A stretch of 64,000 nt of DNA from Whitmania pigra (taxonomy: Eukaryota > Annelida > Clitellata > Hirudinida > Haemopidae). The position numbers and the translations under genes were made by a program. Under the pieces are notes generated by a model. The model saw nothing but the letters and a program-made list of their open reading frames with translations. It was not told where the DNA came from and did not search any database. Shown piece by piece: positions 30,501 to 41,989 of the stretch (position 1 is its first letter; each line of letters starts with the position of its first letter). The stretch is taken from NCBI GenBank assembly GCA_021613335.1, contig JAJTWR010000299.1, forward strand, positions 2,346,001 to 2,410,000, given 5' to 3'.

Positions 30501-32097
30501 AATGAATAGAATAAACCTCAAGAGCAACTTTGAGCTTATGGGTATGCTGCCTCACTGTCTCTGCAGCTTTGTCAGCTGCTTCAACTGCTGAATCAATGGC
30601 TGTTGAAACCTTAAGAAGATGGATTTGTAAAGACTCTTCTAATTCTGTTAAAATATAATTTTATGCAATTTCTTCGTGTCAATACTAATACTCATGCAAC
30701 ATGTATTCCTAAAAGGCAAATACAAGACTTAATTGCAACATTATGCTATAGAAATGTCATAAGTCAGACATATTCTACCCATCAATACTCATAATTAAAA
30801 CAATGAACAAGAGATAATGATAAAGAGAAATTTAGTTCATTTCAACACACTTTTGTTTTGAAGAGCTTCCGATTCTTCTCTTTCCCTCAGCAATCTCTCA
30901 GCTTCCAGTTTTTCCAGTTTCTTCCTTTCGAGTTCGAGTTCCTTTTTGGTCTTAGGTACTTCTATAAAGAAAATTGTTGTGCAGCAATGCTTTACATAAT
31001 TGAATGTTTAGGTTCCAGATGTCTAACAATGTCATTAACAAGAAAGTTAATCTGATATAAACCTGCTACAACTGGAGTTTCACTCTTTTTCTCAGCCTGT
31101 AAAATATAACTTTAAAACTGATTTAAAGCATGTCTTTAATTTTACATAGACTAATGCTTGCTTTCAACTGGTTAATTAATTATACATGACACCACTCACC
31201 ATGCATTTATTTAAAATATAAGCTTTTATGCTGATGTGTAAGAACCATGAAAACGTTGTTACTTCATGCTTTCATGGCACATGTTAAATGTTAAAATTCA
31301 TTTCATGAACGATTAATAAATTGCCACCCAAAATAAATGTTCCACAATAATTGCTTACATAATTAATTCTCATTTGTAAATGTAACAACTGCCAACAATT
31401 ACAATGGAGACCACTCAATCAAAAATTTGTTAAATATTGCCCAAAAAAACTCAGGTTATCAACATAAAGTCTCAATTAACAGAACAATTTCTATATTGAA
31501 TTGAAAGTCTGTCTTAATCAAATTACCACCACTGGCTTTATTTCTTGATTTGGAGTCTCCTTAGCAGGGAAGTTCCTAAATATAAACCATAAACCACATC
31601 ACAACTAGCAACATTTTAAGTATAAAAAACAATATACCTATTTGCATCTTTAGGTGGAGGAAGGTAAGAAAAAACTTTTTCAAACACATCCTTTGCATAA
31701 GGGACTTGTTCCTCAATACGTTTCCTAATTTCATTATCATATAGAGCATATGCCATTGATCCTCCTAGTGCAGCAAAGGCAAGTAATTTCAATCCTTTTA
31801 GAGATCTGTTGAGATTATTGAATTTAATGCATTTTACTGATATTAGTTATAAGATTAACAAAAAACTACTTTTTGGGCTGAGAAGCTTCTTGACAATAGG
31901 CCACACCGCTTGTTTTTAATTGACGATACGTGCATTTCGGTGTTTGCCCTTTCTGCACAAATCATAACATATATGGTTAATATGTTGAGTACCGGTGCCC
32001 AACGATAATCGGAAGGTCATGTTCGTTAAGCTAAGTTTTCAAAAATTATTAAACAAACCGTCAATAATTTGGGCACGGCTTGTGATATCCTCAACAT
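27515..32097 (-). CDS. IMMT: MIC60 / mitofilin (IMMT), core MICOS subunit
   Basis: Inner mitochondrial membrane protein that builds crista junctions within MICOS. Start ATG at 32097 (MLRISQAVPKLLT, a mitochondrial presequence). The exon at about 31640-31805 encodes one transmembrane helix (GLKLLAFAALGGSMAYALYD) followed by RIEEQVPYAKDVFEKV, the family's arrangement with the bulk in the intermembrane space. Exons at about 31525-31575, 31066-31098, 30850-30962, 30515-30645, 30295-30390, 29823-29963, 29170-29288, 28745-28998, 28450-28692, 27763-28224 and 27515-27703 encode long coiled coils (SELEEMRTLIAEAKKN, ALIAHAHKRIDQLQRQLAQQ, EELKRQLTRQAAAHSDHI). The mitofilin signature follows: VASWVARLRGIEEAID, AMIDET, FALSYLQS, RFVNQLSGEPKRAASDWLAE, ARLLLETKQ. 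Estimated about 700 residues, near the usual 750. Some junctions in the coiled coil are approximate. Confidence 0.92.
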
Positions 32098-33690
32098 CTT
32101 TGCTGGATTAGAAAAACTCAACCACACTAGAGTCCGGGAGTTTCAAAGCCTTATTACTGATATGAACGTAGGTAACTTGTTTACAGCAGTATGTAGCATA
32201 CAATGTCAAATACGTGCACTTATGTCCTTCATAAAAATTTAGCTAAATTGTAACAGCATAATTAAATGCGACATAAAAATTATGTGAACGAAGTTGCCGA
32301 AAACTGAAGGGCAGCTGAAAAGGTCAAGTTCTAAAAATGACGGTTACAATAATAAAATTTAAATTCTATCCTATCAGTTACAGCAATTAAATATCCAATT
32401 CATTGTATTTCGGTTCAGAAATGATCTTCTTGTCACTAGCAAAGTCGTGGTTATATAACATTTAAATTGCGTAACTGTATTACATCATAATTTTTAAAGA
32501 AAAACTGCATCCTTTTTGCTTAACTGATATTTTAAATTTTGATAATAAATTACGGAGTTTCGCAGGTATTGGGGAATATTTTCTATTCCCTGACTAAATA
32601 GATCCAACATCCAGCTATTCACTATAAACTAATGCAATCTTTAACTCAAAGTTACATTTGTAATATGCCAGAGAAAGAGTGATCACATGAAGATAATCAT
32701 AGTTTCAATTGTTGTTGAACAGGGAAGAAATTGGAAGATTAGGGTTTTTAATATATCGCAAATTACAGTCAGCAATGAACAACGGGAAGTAAAAATAGCT
32801 CAACAAGTTTTAAAAGAAGTTTGAAGTAATGTAAAAGTCGAATTGTAGGGAGGCGAGAAAATGCTCAGGATTTTCACTCAATTAGCGGTCCTGTACCACA
32901 ATCCTCATACAATAATGCCGCAGATCAGATGCCCTTTGATATTTTAATGGAAAGGGACGCAAATTGGGGGAAGGGTAAACGGACCCTTGATTTTGGACTA
33001 GACTAAAATCATTGGAAAAAGCTTAAATTACGTCCCTTTTGGAAAGGATAATAATTGATTAATAAAATGTGACTGTTAAAAACTGAATATCCTCGCTTTA
33101 TGAATTGCTTCATAAAGTTTTGGACGAAGTAAATTCAAGAATATTTAACTACGATGTTGTTGATTCTTTTTATACAAAATTTCGAGTGGGAATATCGATA
33201 AAAAAAGATAGTTTTAAATTATCTTTTATTTGGTACTCTTAATCAATAATACATACCTTAAACTAATATTTTATTATAGCCGACGTCTTTTTCTAAAGAA
33301 GCGGCACCAGGGTTGGCGCACTTGCATGAGGCTAGCAGGGTTTTTATATTTAAACCGAAACACTGCTTGTTGCAGTAACAAGAGAATAAATTGTCAAAGA
33401 TATGTAATATGTAATATATAATTTAAATTTTTTTAAATTAAGCTAGCAGGTTGTTTGCAAATCGCAAAGCGGGGTGTTTATGTTTAATTACAATAATTGC
33501 TTTTTATCTAACTACCTTACCGACACTGACACAATCTGCTGCCCTACTGTCACATAACGGTACAAACCACATTCAAAAACTTAAATGCGAAATTGGAAGG
33601 CTAAATTTTAATATTAAATATACCAGTAAATTGGCATGAGAGTTGGAGCGAGCTTTTTTATTGGCTCTGAATCGCCAGGTAACGCAAACC
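32098..33690. other. Intergenic region upstream of MIC60
   Basis: Contains the MIC60 promoter and a small MITE (32951-33040). The plus frames at 33230-33421, 33451-33639 and 33643-33828 show no family motifs; the last runs into the hAT MITE. No gene supported. Confidence 0.3.
32951..33040 (+). mobile_element. Short MITE, family with GGGACGTxATTT termini (copy A)
   Basis: Left end AAAGGGACGCAAATT. Right end reversed reads AAAGGGACGTAATTT, giving a 13/15 inverted repeat 90 bp apart. The interior shares GGGGGAAGGGT and ACTAGAC with two other copies in this window (51858-52020 and about 62993-63075). No coding capacity. Target duplication not resolved. Confidence 0.5.
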
Positions 33691-34313
33691 GTCAGCTCCA
33701 GTCCCGGATTAAAAGGAGGGGGCTACGGGCTCAGGACCACCCACTTCGTGGTGAACCTGACATATATTATACCAGATATTGGTATGCCTGGCATATTATC
33801 AGCATTTAAATACAAATCTCTTTTATAACTTTCTATCGATCGGCAAGTAACTTCCTATTTTAAAATTCTTACAAGTTTTTAATATGTTGTAATATATTTA
33901 AAAATTCTTTTTGCATGCATTCCATTGCTGTGTGGCAAATAAATCTTTTTTCTTGTTTTTTTAGATTGTTTATTTGCTGAAATTTGTTTGAAATGAAATG
34001 TTTTGGGTCATGGTCGAGTTATGACTCGACGAAGATTGATGTTTAATAAAGTATTTGGACTGTAACCATACCTGTTATAACTTCATTTGAGCCATATTTA
34101 TTTGGTAATATTATAATTTTATTTTTCATGGAAAATTAAATTATTATAACTGTAAATAAATTTTGCCAGTACAACTCATGTTCGAAGTATTTATATATTA
34201 GGTTACTAGTATGTGATGTTGTGGCGTGTGCAATAATGGGAATTGGAAAGGGGGCCCTCCCTTCCAAGTGGGCCCAGGGCCACCCACCTGCTTAATCCGG
34301 CACTGGTCAGCTC
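33691..34313. mobile_element. Complete nonautonomous hAT MITE (607 bp) with 8-bp target duplication
   Basis: The element spans 33699-34305. The left end is CAGTCCCGGATTAA; the right end reversed is CAGTGCCGGATTAA (13/14 inverted match). It is flanked by a perfect 8-bp direct repeat GTCAGCTC at 33691-33698 and 34306-34313. Eight-base duplications and CAG-type ends are hallmarks of hAT elements. GC-rich GGGCCC-type subterminal sequence lies inside the right end. No transposase frame is present. The right border is 16 bp past the stop codon of the small minus-strand gene at 34329. Confidence 0.88.
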
Positions 34314-34328
34314 CTTATGAACGCGGAG

Positions 34329-34571
34329 TCACCATCCGCCCGCATACAATGCTTTCTGGTTCCGAAGTTGTTCTTTGCTCTTTCGCCATTTTCCATGAAT
34401 CTGGGAGATACAGTAAAGTGAATTATTAACATATTTAAGAAAGGTAGCATAAAATAAATTTTTTAAATATTTCAAAAGATAACAAACCAATGTTATCCTT
34501 TCGCGCTCTTCATCGTTTTCTGTAGTTGCCAATACGACATCATCGATTTTTTGACAGCGTTTGTGAAATAA
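34329..34571 (-). CDS. Terminal exons of an unrecognised small gene
   Basis: Two minus-strand exons read well: 34488-34571 (acceptor after GTGACAG, donor GTTTGT) and 34329-34400 (acceptor CCCAG, stop TGA). Joined in frame they give about 51 residues running from LFHKRCQKIDDVV through ATTENDEERERITL to the terminal ALYAGGW. The charged, helix-like composition and good splice signals suggest real protein, but I do not recognise the family. The exon at 34624-34860 just upstream may belong to the same gene, or to a second gene ending there. A hAT MITE begins 16 bp beyond the stop. Confidence 0.45.
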   Translation of the reverse strand, partial: LFHKRCQKIDDVVLATTENDEERERITLVCYLLKYLKNLFYATFLKYVNNSLYCISQIHGKWRKSKEQLRNQKALYAGGW

Positions 34572-34623
34572 CTGTCACATATTATCATAGCTTCTCCTTC
34601 ATCTTCAGCTTTATTTATATAAT

Positions 34624-34860
34624 TCAATCAGCAGTTGCAAACCAACCCCAAACGTAAGCTACTTCTACAGAACCGTATGCAGAAATGTTCCTTTTCACAA
34701 ATGAATTGACAATTTTCTGTCTCAGATTTTCCTGCAAGTATGTAACTTTTGTTGGCTCATTTCCTAAGCAGAGGGTATATGCAAAAGCATTAAAAATGAA
34801 AAACTCGTTATAAGTCCGAGTAATGTCGAACCATTCCTTCATTTTAAGTAATCCTAAAAT
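34624..34860 (-). CDS. Unrecognised coding exon ending in a stop and poly(A) signal
   Basis: Open minus-strand stretch after an acceptor (TTTTAG at about 34861-34866). It encodes MKEWFDITRTYNEFF, GNEPTKVTYLQENLRQK and NSFVKRNISAYGSVEVAY, ends VWGWFATAD, and is followed within 20 bp by an AATAAA signal. The composition looks like a folded domain, but no family was recognised. Either it is the last exon of its own gene, or an internal donor within it joins to the exons at 34571 and 34400. Confidence 0.42.
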   Translation of the reverse strand: MLGLLKMKEWFDITRTYNEFFIFNAFAYTLCLGNEPTKVTYLQENLRQKIVNSFVKRNISAYGSVEVAYVWGWFATAD

Positions 34861-34871
34861 ACAAAACAATC

Positions 34872-35707
34872 ACTAGGTAATAATACATGGAAATAATAAC
34901 TTTGACGGAAATGTTTCCATTCCAAAAATGTTAAATAGATTAGTCCTGCTGAAGTATTTGATGCTCGTGAATTTGTTACCTTGAAAATCTCCATAGATAA
35001 TTTTTATGGACCACAATATGAAACTACTAGCATGCAATTTTAATGTATATAAATAACAAATATCCTAAATTATATATAATATATTATAGTCTCATCCTTT
35101 GATGAGGAAAGGACTCCTCAACTCATTCCCGCGGTCACACCTTCTCATCATATCGTCATCCCACAATCTCTTCTTCAACATTATCATAAATAAAGTGACT
35201 TGTCCCGTCCATCATTTCACATCGTCCAATACCTTCCTAGATTCTTAAATTGTTATTACTTATTATTGAACTCAAGTGACCTTTAAATCATTTGTTATTA
35301 ATGAATATAGAGAATAACATATAGAATTTCAGCTGCCCTGAGTTTCTGTCTGCTTATCGATTGATGTGCAACTTATGCCATGCCACACACAAAAAAAAGT
35401 AATGGGTAAAGGTAAAAACCTACGTAATGAATGATTGAACTGAACAATAACAATTCTCTTCTTTTTTGTTCTTTTTGTTCTTCCTGTATGTTGGGTCTTT
35501 GTAAGAATAACAAGCTAAACAGAAAACTTTATTGGCTGTCAAATATTCAGAAACAGAAACAAGAACGGAAATACCGCTAATGGCTGTACGTATTCGCATG
35601 TAACATCGCACAACTCGTAATCCCTATCGTTCAACTCTCGTACCAACTCCTTACAAACTCTCTCGTACCAACTCCGTACAAACTCCGTACAAACTCTCTC
35701 GTTCATT
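34872..35707. other. Intergenic stretch with a degenerate tandem repeat
   Basis: No supported gene. At 35632-35704 a short tandem repeat built on CTCTCGTACCAACTCCGTA and CTCCGTACAAA (three to four imperfect units) abuts the LINE tail. The stretch at 35340-35400 resembles 44750-44790 (both contain CTTATCGATTGA followed by a GCCACAC motif), hinting at another low-copy repeat. Confidence 0.35.
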
Positions 35708-36657
35708 TATTTATTTATTTGATTAAAGTCCGTTGCATAACTAGGATGATTTGGACTTGTTAGTTAGTGTTAGTTATTAACAAAAATTAATAATATGCAT
35801 TAGTGTAATAATAGGGATGAAATAATAATAAGTTAAATAAAGTTTAAACAAAAATCACTAAAGTAATTGACTCTGATTTTTGCAAATCCATCTGTAGATG
35901 ATGTCCACGCTCGCTGGATTGCTTAGCAAGGAACTCGTATCAGATAGACTTGTATTGAGTGTGATTTCTCTCCTCAGGGCAGATTGGGCCGGACATTCCA
36001 TGAGGAAATGCTGCACATTTTCATCTTCCTGAGGGCACATCTTGCACTTTCCGTCTGGATGATGTTTTAAGAGAAACAGGTGTTGGTTCAGAGCACATTT
36101 TCCAACTCGGAGTCTGGAAATAAGGACCTCCTTTTACCTTGAGGCACATTGGAACTTGCTCTTAGTCGACACAAGTTTCTCTATGGTCTTGTAATGCTGG
36201 CTTCGCGGGTCTTCGTCCCATCTGGCTTGCCACTGTTGGATGATGTTGCGGGCCACGGACCTTTTGACATCCTTGATAGACGCTGGGATCCAGCGGTCTA
36301 TCTGATTCCTTGCAGTGGAGGCTTTTGCCAGAGCATCGGACTTCTCATTGCCAGGGACTCCAACGTGAGCAGGAACCCAGACAAGCGTGACCTTTCTGCC
36401 GCTCTCCTGGATATCTGAAATTAGAAACTGAGTTTTCTTAATGTCAGGAGCATCATTATTGCAATCTTTTAGTGCCTCTAAGATTATTTTGGTGTAATTT
36501 ACTTTGATATTGCCAATATCATATTGGTTAAGTAGTTGAAAAGATTTTTGAACCTGCTAGCATCATAAAGAAGGCTTTTAACAATGGGACTTTTCGCCCT
36601 GCTGGCCTTATTCAAGTGGTTGGTAAGACTTTTCCATAAACCATAAAAGTTGGTAAT
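35708..36657 (-). mobile_element. 5'-truncated LINE with RNase H and C-terminal zinc-knuckle region
   Basis: On the minus strand the frame at about 36165-36420 carries the RNase H segment VTLVWVPAHVGVPGNEKSDA followed by LAKA, where H and D belong to the active site. One in-frame TAA (about 36137) interrupts it before KEVLISRLRVGKCALNQH and the CCHC-like tail KCKMCPQEDENVQHFLMECP, ending at 35858. The 3' terminus is CGGACTTTAATCAAATAAA with AAAT repeats (35708-35735). This architecture belongs to the RNase H-bearing non-LTR clades (I/R1/LOA group). Upstream coding continues across the hAT insertion to about 37815. The element is dead. Confidence 0.78.
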
Positions 36658-37765
36658 GTCAACACCAGGGACATACCGAAAGCAAAATAGTGGGGGGCAT
36701 AAAGGACAGTTTTTCCCAACTCCAAAAAAATGTTTTCTTAATATTTTGTCAATATTTATCGTTCGCTAACAATTTATTATGACCAACTCAAAACTTTGAT
36801 AAAATTTAACAGACAAGAGTCATGGTACATTAAAATATGTGTGCAATGTCTCCCAAATATTAAACAATATCTATCTTTTACACAAAAATACAACTTCTTC
36901 ACTAGTAATAAGAAAATCTTTACTAGTGCTTGTATCCGCTTGTAAAATGGCCCACCAACTCAGATACTTTCTATTGAGCTCCTTTAAACTCTCCCGACAT
37001 TGAAGCAGCAAAATCATACGATTGAAAAGAAAGATTGTCAGTATCAACGGCATTGCTTTGCAAGCAACTGACTATACTCTTTCCTATTTCAGCGCCAGTC
37101 TTGTCAGTTATTTTGGTTATTTGCAAGAGTCTTTCATTTGCAATTCCTTCCTGATTGACGAAATGGATTACAATAGTCAACATGTCTTTCCTCGAAAGTG
37201 GTGTTGGATCCGCCGTCACAGTGTAGAACTGATTGTCAGAAATTTCTTTAATGATTTTACTTTTGAGCGTGTTCGCAATTAATTGAACACCATTTTGCGA
37301 TCTATGGCTCAGATATGAAACATGATAAGGTCTCAGCATAACGTCCCCAAACCATCCTTTTAAACAAAGATTATAACGAGCCATAAGATGTAATATTTAC
37401 TGATAATTACTGCGGAATTGTAATAACAACTTGTTGATTAGACTTATTAAACTATAGTAATATTTGTTATTACTACCAATTAAGCGCTTATTATAACACT
37501 TATCAAAAAACTCAAACTTTCAAATAACCGTCAACAAATTATGAAAGTAAACAAAATCACCAAGACAACGAAATATCCAACCAATGGCGAATTTAATTTA
37601 ATACCAAGCGTCTGCTGACATTATTTCATTTTAAATATTTGTTGTAACTTTAAATCCTAAACCTTGTAGGAATTATTATAATATGCATTTAAATTTTAAA
37701 ATCTAATTTTCCCAACTTATTTCAGTCTGTTCCAAGTGGGGGGGGGGAGCGTCCCTGGTCAACAC
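36658..37765 (-). mobile_element. hAT transposon relic (1,092 bp) with 8-bp target duplication, nested in LINE
   Basis: The element spans 36666-37757. The left end is CAGGGACATACC and the right end reversed is CAGGGACGCTCC, both followed by runs that include GTGGGGGG. It is flanked by a perfect 8-bp direct repeat GTCAACAC (36658-36665 and 37758-37765). The interior holds only part of a transposase. Both flanks read in one open frame when the element and one repeat are removed, so it landed in pre-existing coding sequence, probably the LINE. Confidence 0.87.
36871..37384 (-). pseudogene. hAT transposase fragment (DUF4371/ZMYM1-like)
   Basis: Minus-strand frame at 36971-37384 with SYLSHRSQNGVQLIANTLK, YTVTADPTPLSRKDML, ITKITDKTGAEIGKS and SYDFAASMSGEFKGAQ. 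These are landmarks of the DUF4371 portion of hAT transposases related to vertebrate ZMYM1. A shifted frame continues downstream (LKELNRKYLSWWAILQAD, to 36871). The catalytic RNase-H-like core and C-terminal dimerisation domain are absent, so this is a truncated copy inside the 1,092-bp element. Confidence 0.72.
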
Positions 37766-38281
37766 AGATCTCACAAGCAAAAGAAAAAGCTTGTTGGTGG
37801 ATGCTAAAGGTTAAAACTTTTTTGTTTGTATAAAAAGATGATCTGACAAGTAAATAAAAAAAGAACAAAAATAAAAATAAATAATTCACAAAATAAAGGT
37901 AAAAAACTTGGTGTCATCCCTAAAAACGCTAGCAGTCAGTAACATGCAAATAAATAAACAAACAAATAAAATATAAATAATAAAACAATAATATTATAGT
38001 ATAAAAAGTAAAGAGTAAATCTGGTACACGGTAATATCACATTTAATTGGAATTTCCTTTTAGTCTTGTTTATTTAAGCAAATATTTAGCGGCATATTCG
38101 TTAGTTTTTTTTTTTAGTTGAAGATGCTCGTAGTGTTGTTAAATCATTTTACAATTATCTTCAAACATTTCTTTGGGATTAAAATTACCATTAGTTATTT
38201 TTACTAATTAAATTTTATGATTAACAATCTTTCTTGCATTTGTCGTTATCAAAACAGCCCTAACCAATTGTGATAATAAAA

Positions 38282-41200
38282 ATGGAGGACACGGTTCTCG
38301 TTACTGGTGGAAATGATGTTAAACTTTGGAAAGTCGATGGTTCGCGCTTAACTTTGATTGATCGATCTATTTTCTATGGCAGTGGAACCCCATCAATTTG
38401 TTGGTCAGCTGATAATCAGGTAATCTAGGATTGTGATATTTTCAGCGTTATTATCATTTTGAGATTGTTTAGTTAATTGTCTTTGGATACGATTATTTTT
38501 ATTTGCTTAATTATTAGTATTTGGCAGGTTGCTCTTCTTCTAGTGAACAGATTATAATTAAGCAACTCCCATTTAGCAATGAAGAGATAGTAATCACTGG
38601 TAAAGAATGTGTGAGTATTGGTATTATATGCTATGTTAAGTGATAAAAGTTTTAAATCAATGAAATGTAAAATTCTTGTAATTAATCATATGTTCTTCAT
38701 TATTTTATGCTTTTGGAAGCTGGGAAAGACGTGTGTCTCATTTGATCATTCAAATAATTTATTGGCTGGTGGCAAAAACGGTATAATACATACATGGGAT
38801 ATACAAAACAGAAAGATTAAAAATACTTATAAGGTATGTCGCTGCTTTTTTATTTATATGTTGATAAAATAAGTTTATCTGAATGCTTTACTTAGCCAAA
38901 GTATCGGTACTTATTGAATTTTGATGTTGTAGTAAGAAATCATGATAAAGTTCTGAAGCTAATTTTATTTTGACAGGGTCTGAATGTATGCATCACTGCC
39001 TTGCAGCATAGCTATGCTGATTCTACATTTGCAGCAGGATTGGATAATGGCAATGTCTTAATATTCAGAAAAATGATGGGTGAATTTCAATTGATCCCTT
39101 CACCAAACAAAGCGGTAGGTATTTTTTAGCTGATATAGCAGATTGTTCATTGTTGTAATATTTTAAATACATTTCAGAGAGTCTCCTGTTTGAGGTTCCA
39201 TCCATTTCAATCAAATGTTCTTGCCGCCTCTTCTGACGATGGATCCGTCTACATGTTTGATGTGATAAACAAGAAAAAACCATGCCATTCTTTTCAAAAT
39301 TTCCACTCTGCTCCATGTAGTTGTTTGGCTTTTTCACCTTTTAACAGAATGCTCATGGCAAGTGCTGGACTTGACAAAAAATTGTTTTTGTATGACACCT
39401 TGCAGAAAAGGTTCTTGATCTTTGTTTCTTTGTTATTGTCTTTGTTCCTAATGGTTTTATAGGTTGTCTCAAATAAGCTTAAGGTGTCTTGATTCATTTT
39501 ACTGAGGATTTATTGATTTGGTATCAGAATGATTGGGTCCATATCCTGTGATGAGAAACTGATGTCAGTTGACATTCATCTTAACGGAGACTCACTTGTT
39601 GTTGGCACATCCAGAGGGCAGCTCATTTGGTACGACCTGCGCAATCGTACGCAACCCGTTGTCACCGAAGGTGCCCATAATTCTTCAGTGTTCTGCTTGA
39701 GATTCCAAAACAAAACTACTGAGGTTGATTTGTTTGTATTGTCTGTCATATATTATTATTCTTATGAGATTAATGATTAAAATAAAAACATTTTCAATAT
39801 TATTATATTGTAATATTATATTATTGTTCATTAGAATTCATATTGTGTCGTGTAATGATTGTTTGAATTTTTGTTTATTTAATAACCATGTATATTGTAT
39901 ATTGTATATTGGGTTTTTAATTTCAACTCTGTTGCTCTTTTAGAATAAGACAAAGTCAATTCTGACCACCAAAGAAGCATCCTTGCCTAAGGCAGAAGAT
40001 GCGTTTTGTATGTTAGGTAATGATAAATACCACAATTTTATAAACACAAATTAAATCTAATATTTTTTGAAAGTACCCTTATATTCAAAAGAGCATTAAT
40101 ATGCTTGTACAAATAGTATTTATTAAACATGTATTCCTTAATTTGTAGAAACCCATCCACCAGATATTTCAGCTCCAATTGACTCAAATGATGATATTTT
40201 TTCACCATTCAAAAGTGAAGGTAATTGCAGGACTAATGTCTTAATAATAGATAAGAAAAATATGATACATAGACATAGAGTCGTGATGAGCATGACAAAT
40301 AAGCATGTGAACATGACAGGTGTTAAAGCTTGTGTTACCATAATCACTGCTATTATTAATATTGTAGTTGTGTTAAATGATTTTCATATTATTAAAAAGG
40401 ATAACTGAAAAAAACCCAAACAATTCAGGTATTGAATCAAAAAGGGGTTCAATGCAGAGCTTTGATGCTTTGATGATGGACAGTATCATTTCAGAATCTT
40501 CAGCTTGTGGAGTCACCTGTAAGTTCCGATTGCTTGTGGTTACTTATTATGTGGCATTGTGACATAATCATACCATTGACATTATTACGGATAAGTTATT
40601 AAACTTTAATATAAAAAATATTTAACAGTTTATGATAAGTAAGGAAAGAAAATGATTTGTAATATATAGAATTACATGATGATATGTTATTTAAATTAAA
40701 TGATGTAATTGGCTTTCTATTGCAAGGCAATATTAACTTTCCATTGTAAATCAAACCTAATTTTTGGTTTCAGCAACAATTTTCTCACCTTTAGCAACCA
40801 GTTCTGCAGTGCGACAGCCTAAAGCAGATTTTAATACACCTTCTAAGATTGAGACCAGCTTCTCTCAGGTCAGAATGTTTTTACTTGTGCACCCTCAACA
40901 CTTCATTAATGATTATTCCAATCTTTTGTGTGTGAATTTTTATTAATTAAAACAATCGTATTGTTTGATCTTTGATCAGTCAATTGTTTTCTTCTTAATT
41001 TCATTTATTTCTTGTGTTAAACTTTAATAAAGTAAACATATTGTACAAATTCTAGGTATTTGGGAATACACCAGGCTCACATCTTGCAACTGAGAGTTAG
41101 AAATACATTTTCAACAATTTATTTAATGATATTCTTTTTTTGCCAAAATTGCCAAAAGCAATTTGTTTACAAAAATCTTTTACTTTACTTGATTAATATT

Positions 41201-41989
41201 TAATGATTTTATTTTCTATGATTAATGTCCTCATGCAATTTTGTGTATAAGTATTTATTATTTTGTATTTTTGTTGGTTTTTTTAAACAAGGTACACCAC
41301 TAAAAGATGTGCCCAGTCTGGTTATTCCACCTGAAGAACTCCTCCATGAAGGTTTAAAGACTAATTCTTTCAAGCTTTGCACCAACATGTCATTGGAAAA
41401 TTTGACCAAAAAAATGGATGGCAATCTTGAGGGTACCACAAGTTCCCTTGATTCTCTGCCAATCGAGTTGCTTAGGAAGGTCGTACGAGAAGAGGTGGAA
41501 GACTGTTTTGAGAAGCTTCACAGGGGTTTCCTGAATCTACATGTAGAGATGATTAAGAAATTTCATGAGCAGCAGGTTTTAATAATGATGCATTTTTAGT
41601 TGTAAATTTATTACCTCATCACTTTTCACTAAACTACTTAATGATTGAGTGCAAATTGGATCAGAAGGTTGCATTCCTAAGATCAATGGTAGAAGCAAAA
41701 GTTGTTATGTGTCACTTCTCAGCTTGTTCTATGGAGACAGTGTTTTATAAATGGTCCAACCATCCCCGATGCTTAAGCTTAGGGCATTCAATAAATATAC
41801 ATCTTATTGAGTGATTATGCAACTAGTATTATAGTCTGTTTCATAATCTTTGCCTAAAAATGTTAAAATTTATTTTAAATAGGAGGTTATCCAGCAACTA
41901 CTTCAGTCATCCATGCATGAACCGCAGCTTTTGAATGAGATCAAACATCTGCAAGAAGAAAATGCCTTGCTTAAAAAACATTTTAAGTA
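38282..41989 (+). CDS. NEDD1: NEDD1, WD40 gamma-tubulin targeting factor
   Basis: NEDD1 recruits the gamma-tubulin ring complex to centrosomes and spindles. Exons: 38282-38419 (ATG), 38518-38610, 38720-38833, 38977-39114, 39178-39410, 39528-39723, about 39944-40016, 40149-40220, 40428-40520, 40774-40868, 41056-41096, 41292-41575, 41883-41989 (TAG). The N-terminal half is a beta-propeller: TGGNDVKLWKVDGS, SGTPSICWSADNQ, LLAGGKNGIIHTWDIQNRK, FHPFQSNVLAASSDDGSVY, GLDKKLFLYDTL, VVGTSRGQLIWYDLRNR. A low-complexity linker follows. The C-terminal helix that binds gamma-tubulin is clear: IELLRKVVREEVEDCFEKLH, then LNLHVEMIKKFHEQQ and IKHLQEENALLKKHF. Shorter linker than in vertebrates. Stop is followed by an AATAAA signal at about 42034. 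Confidence 0.93.

Noticed and set aside
37022..37282. 86-codon plus-strand frame
   Set aside because: Antisense shadow of the hAT transposase fragment.
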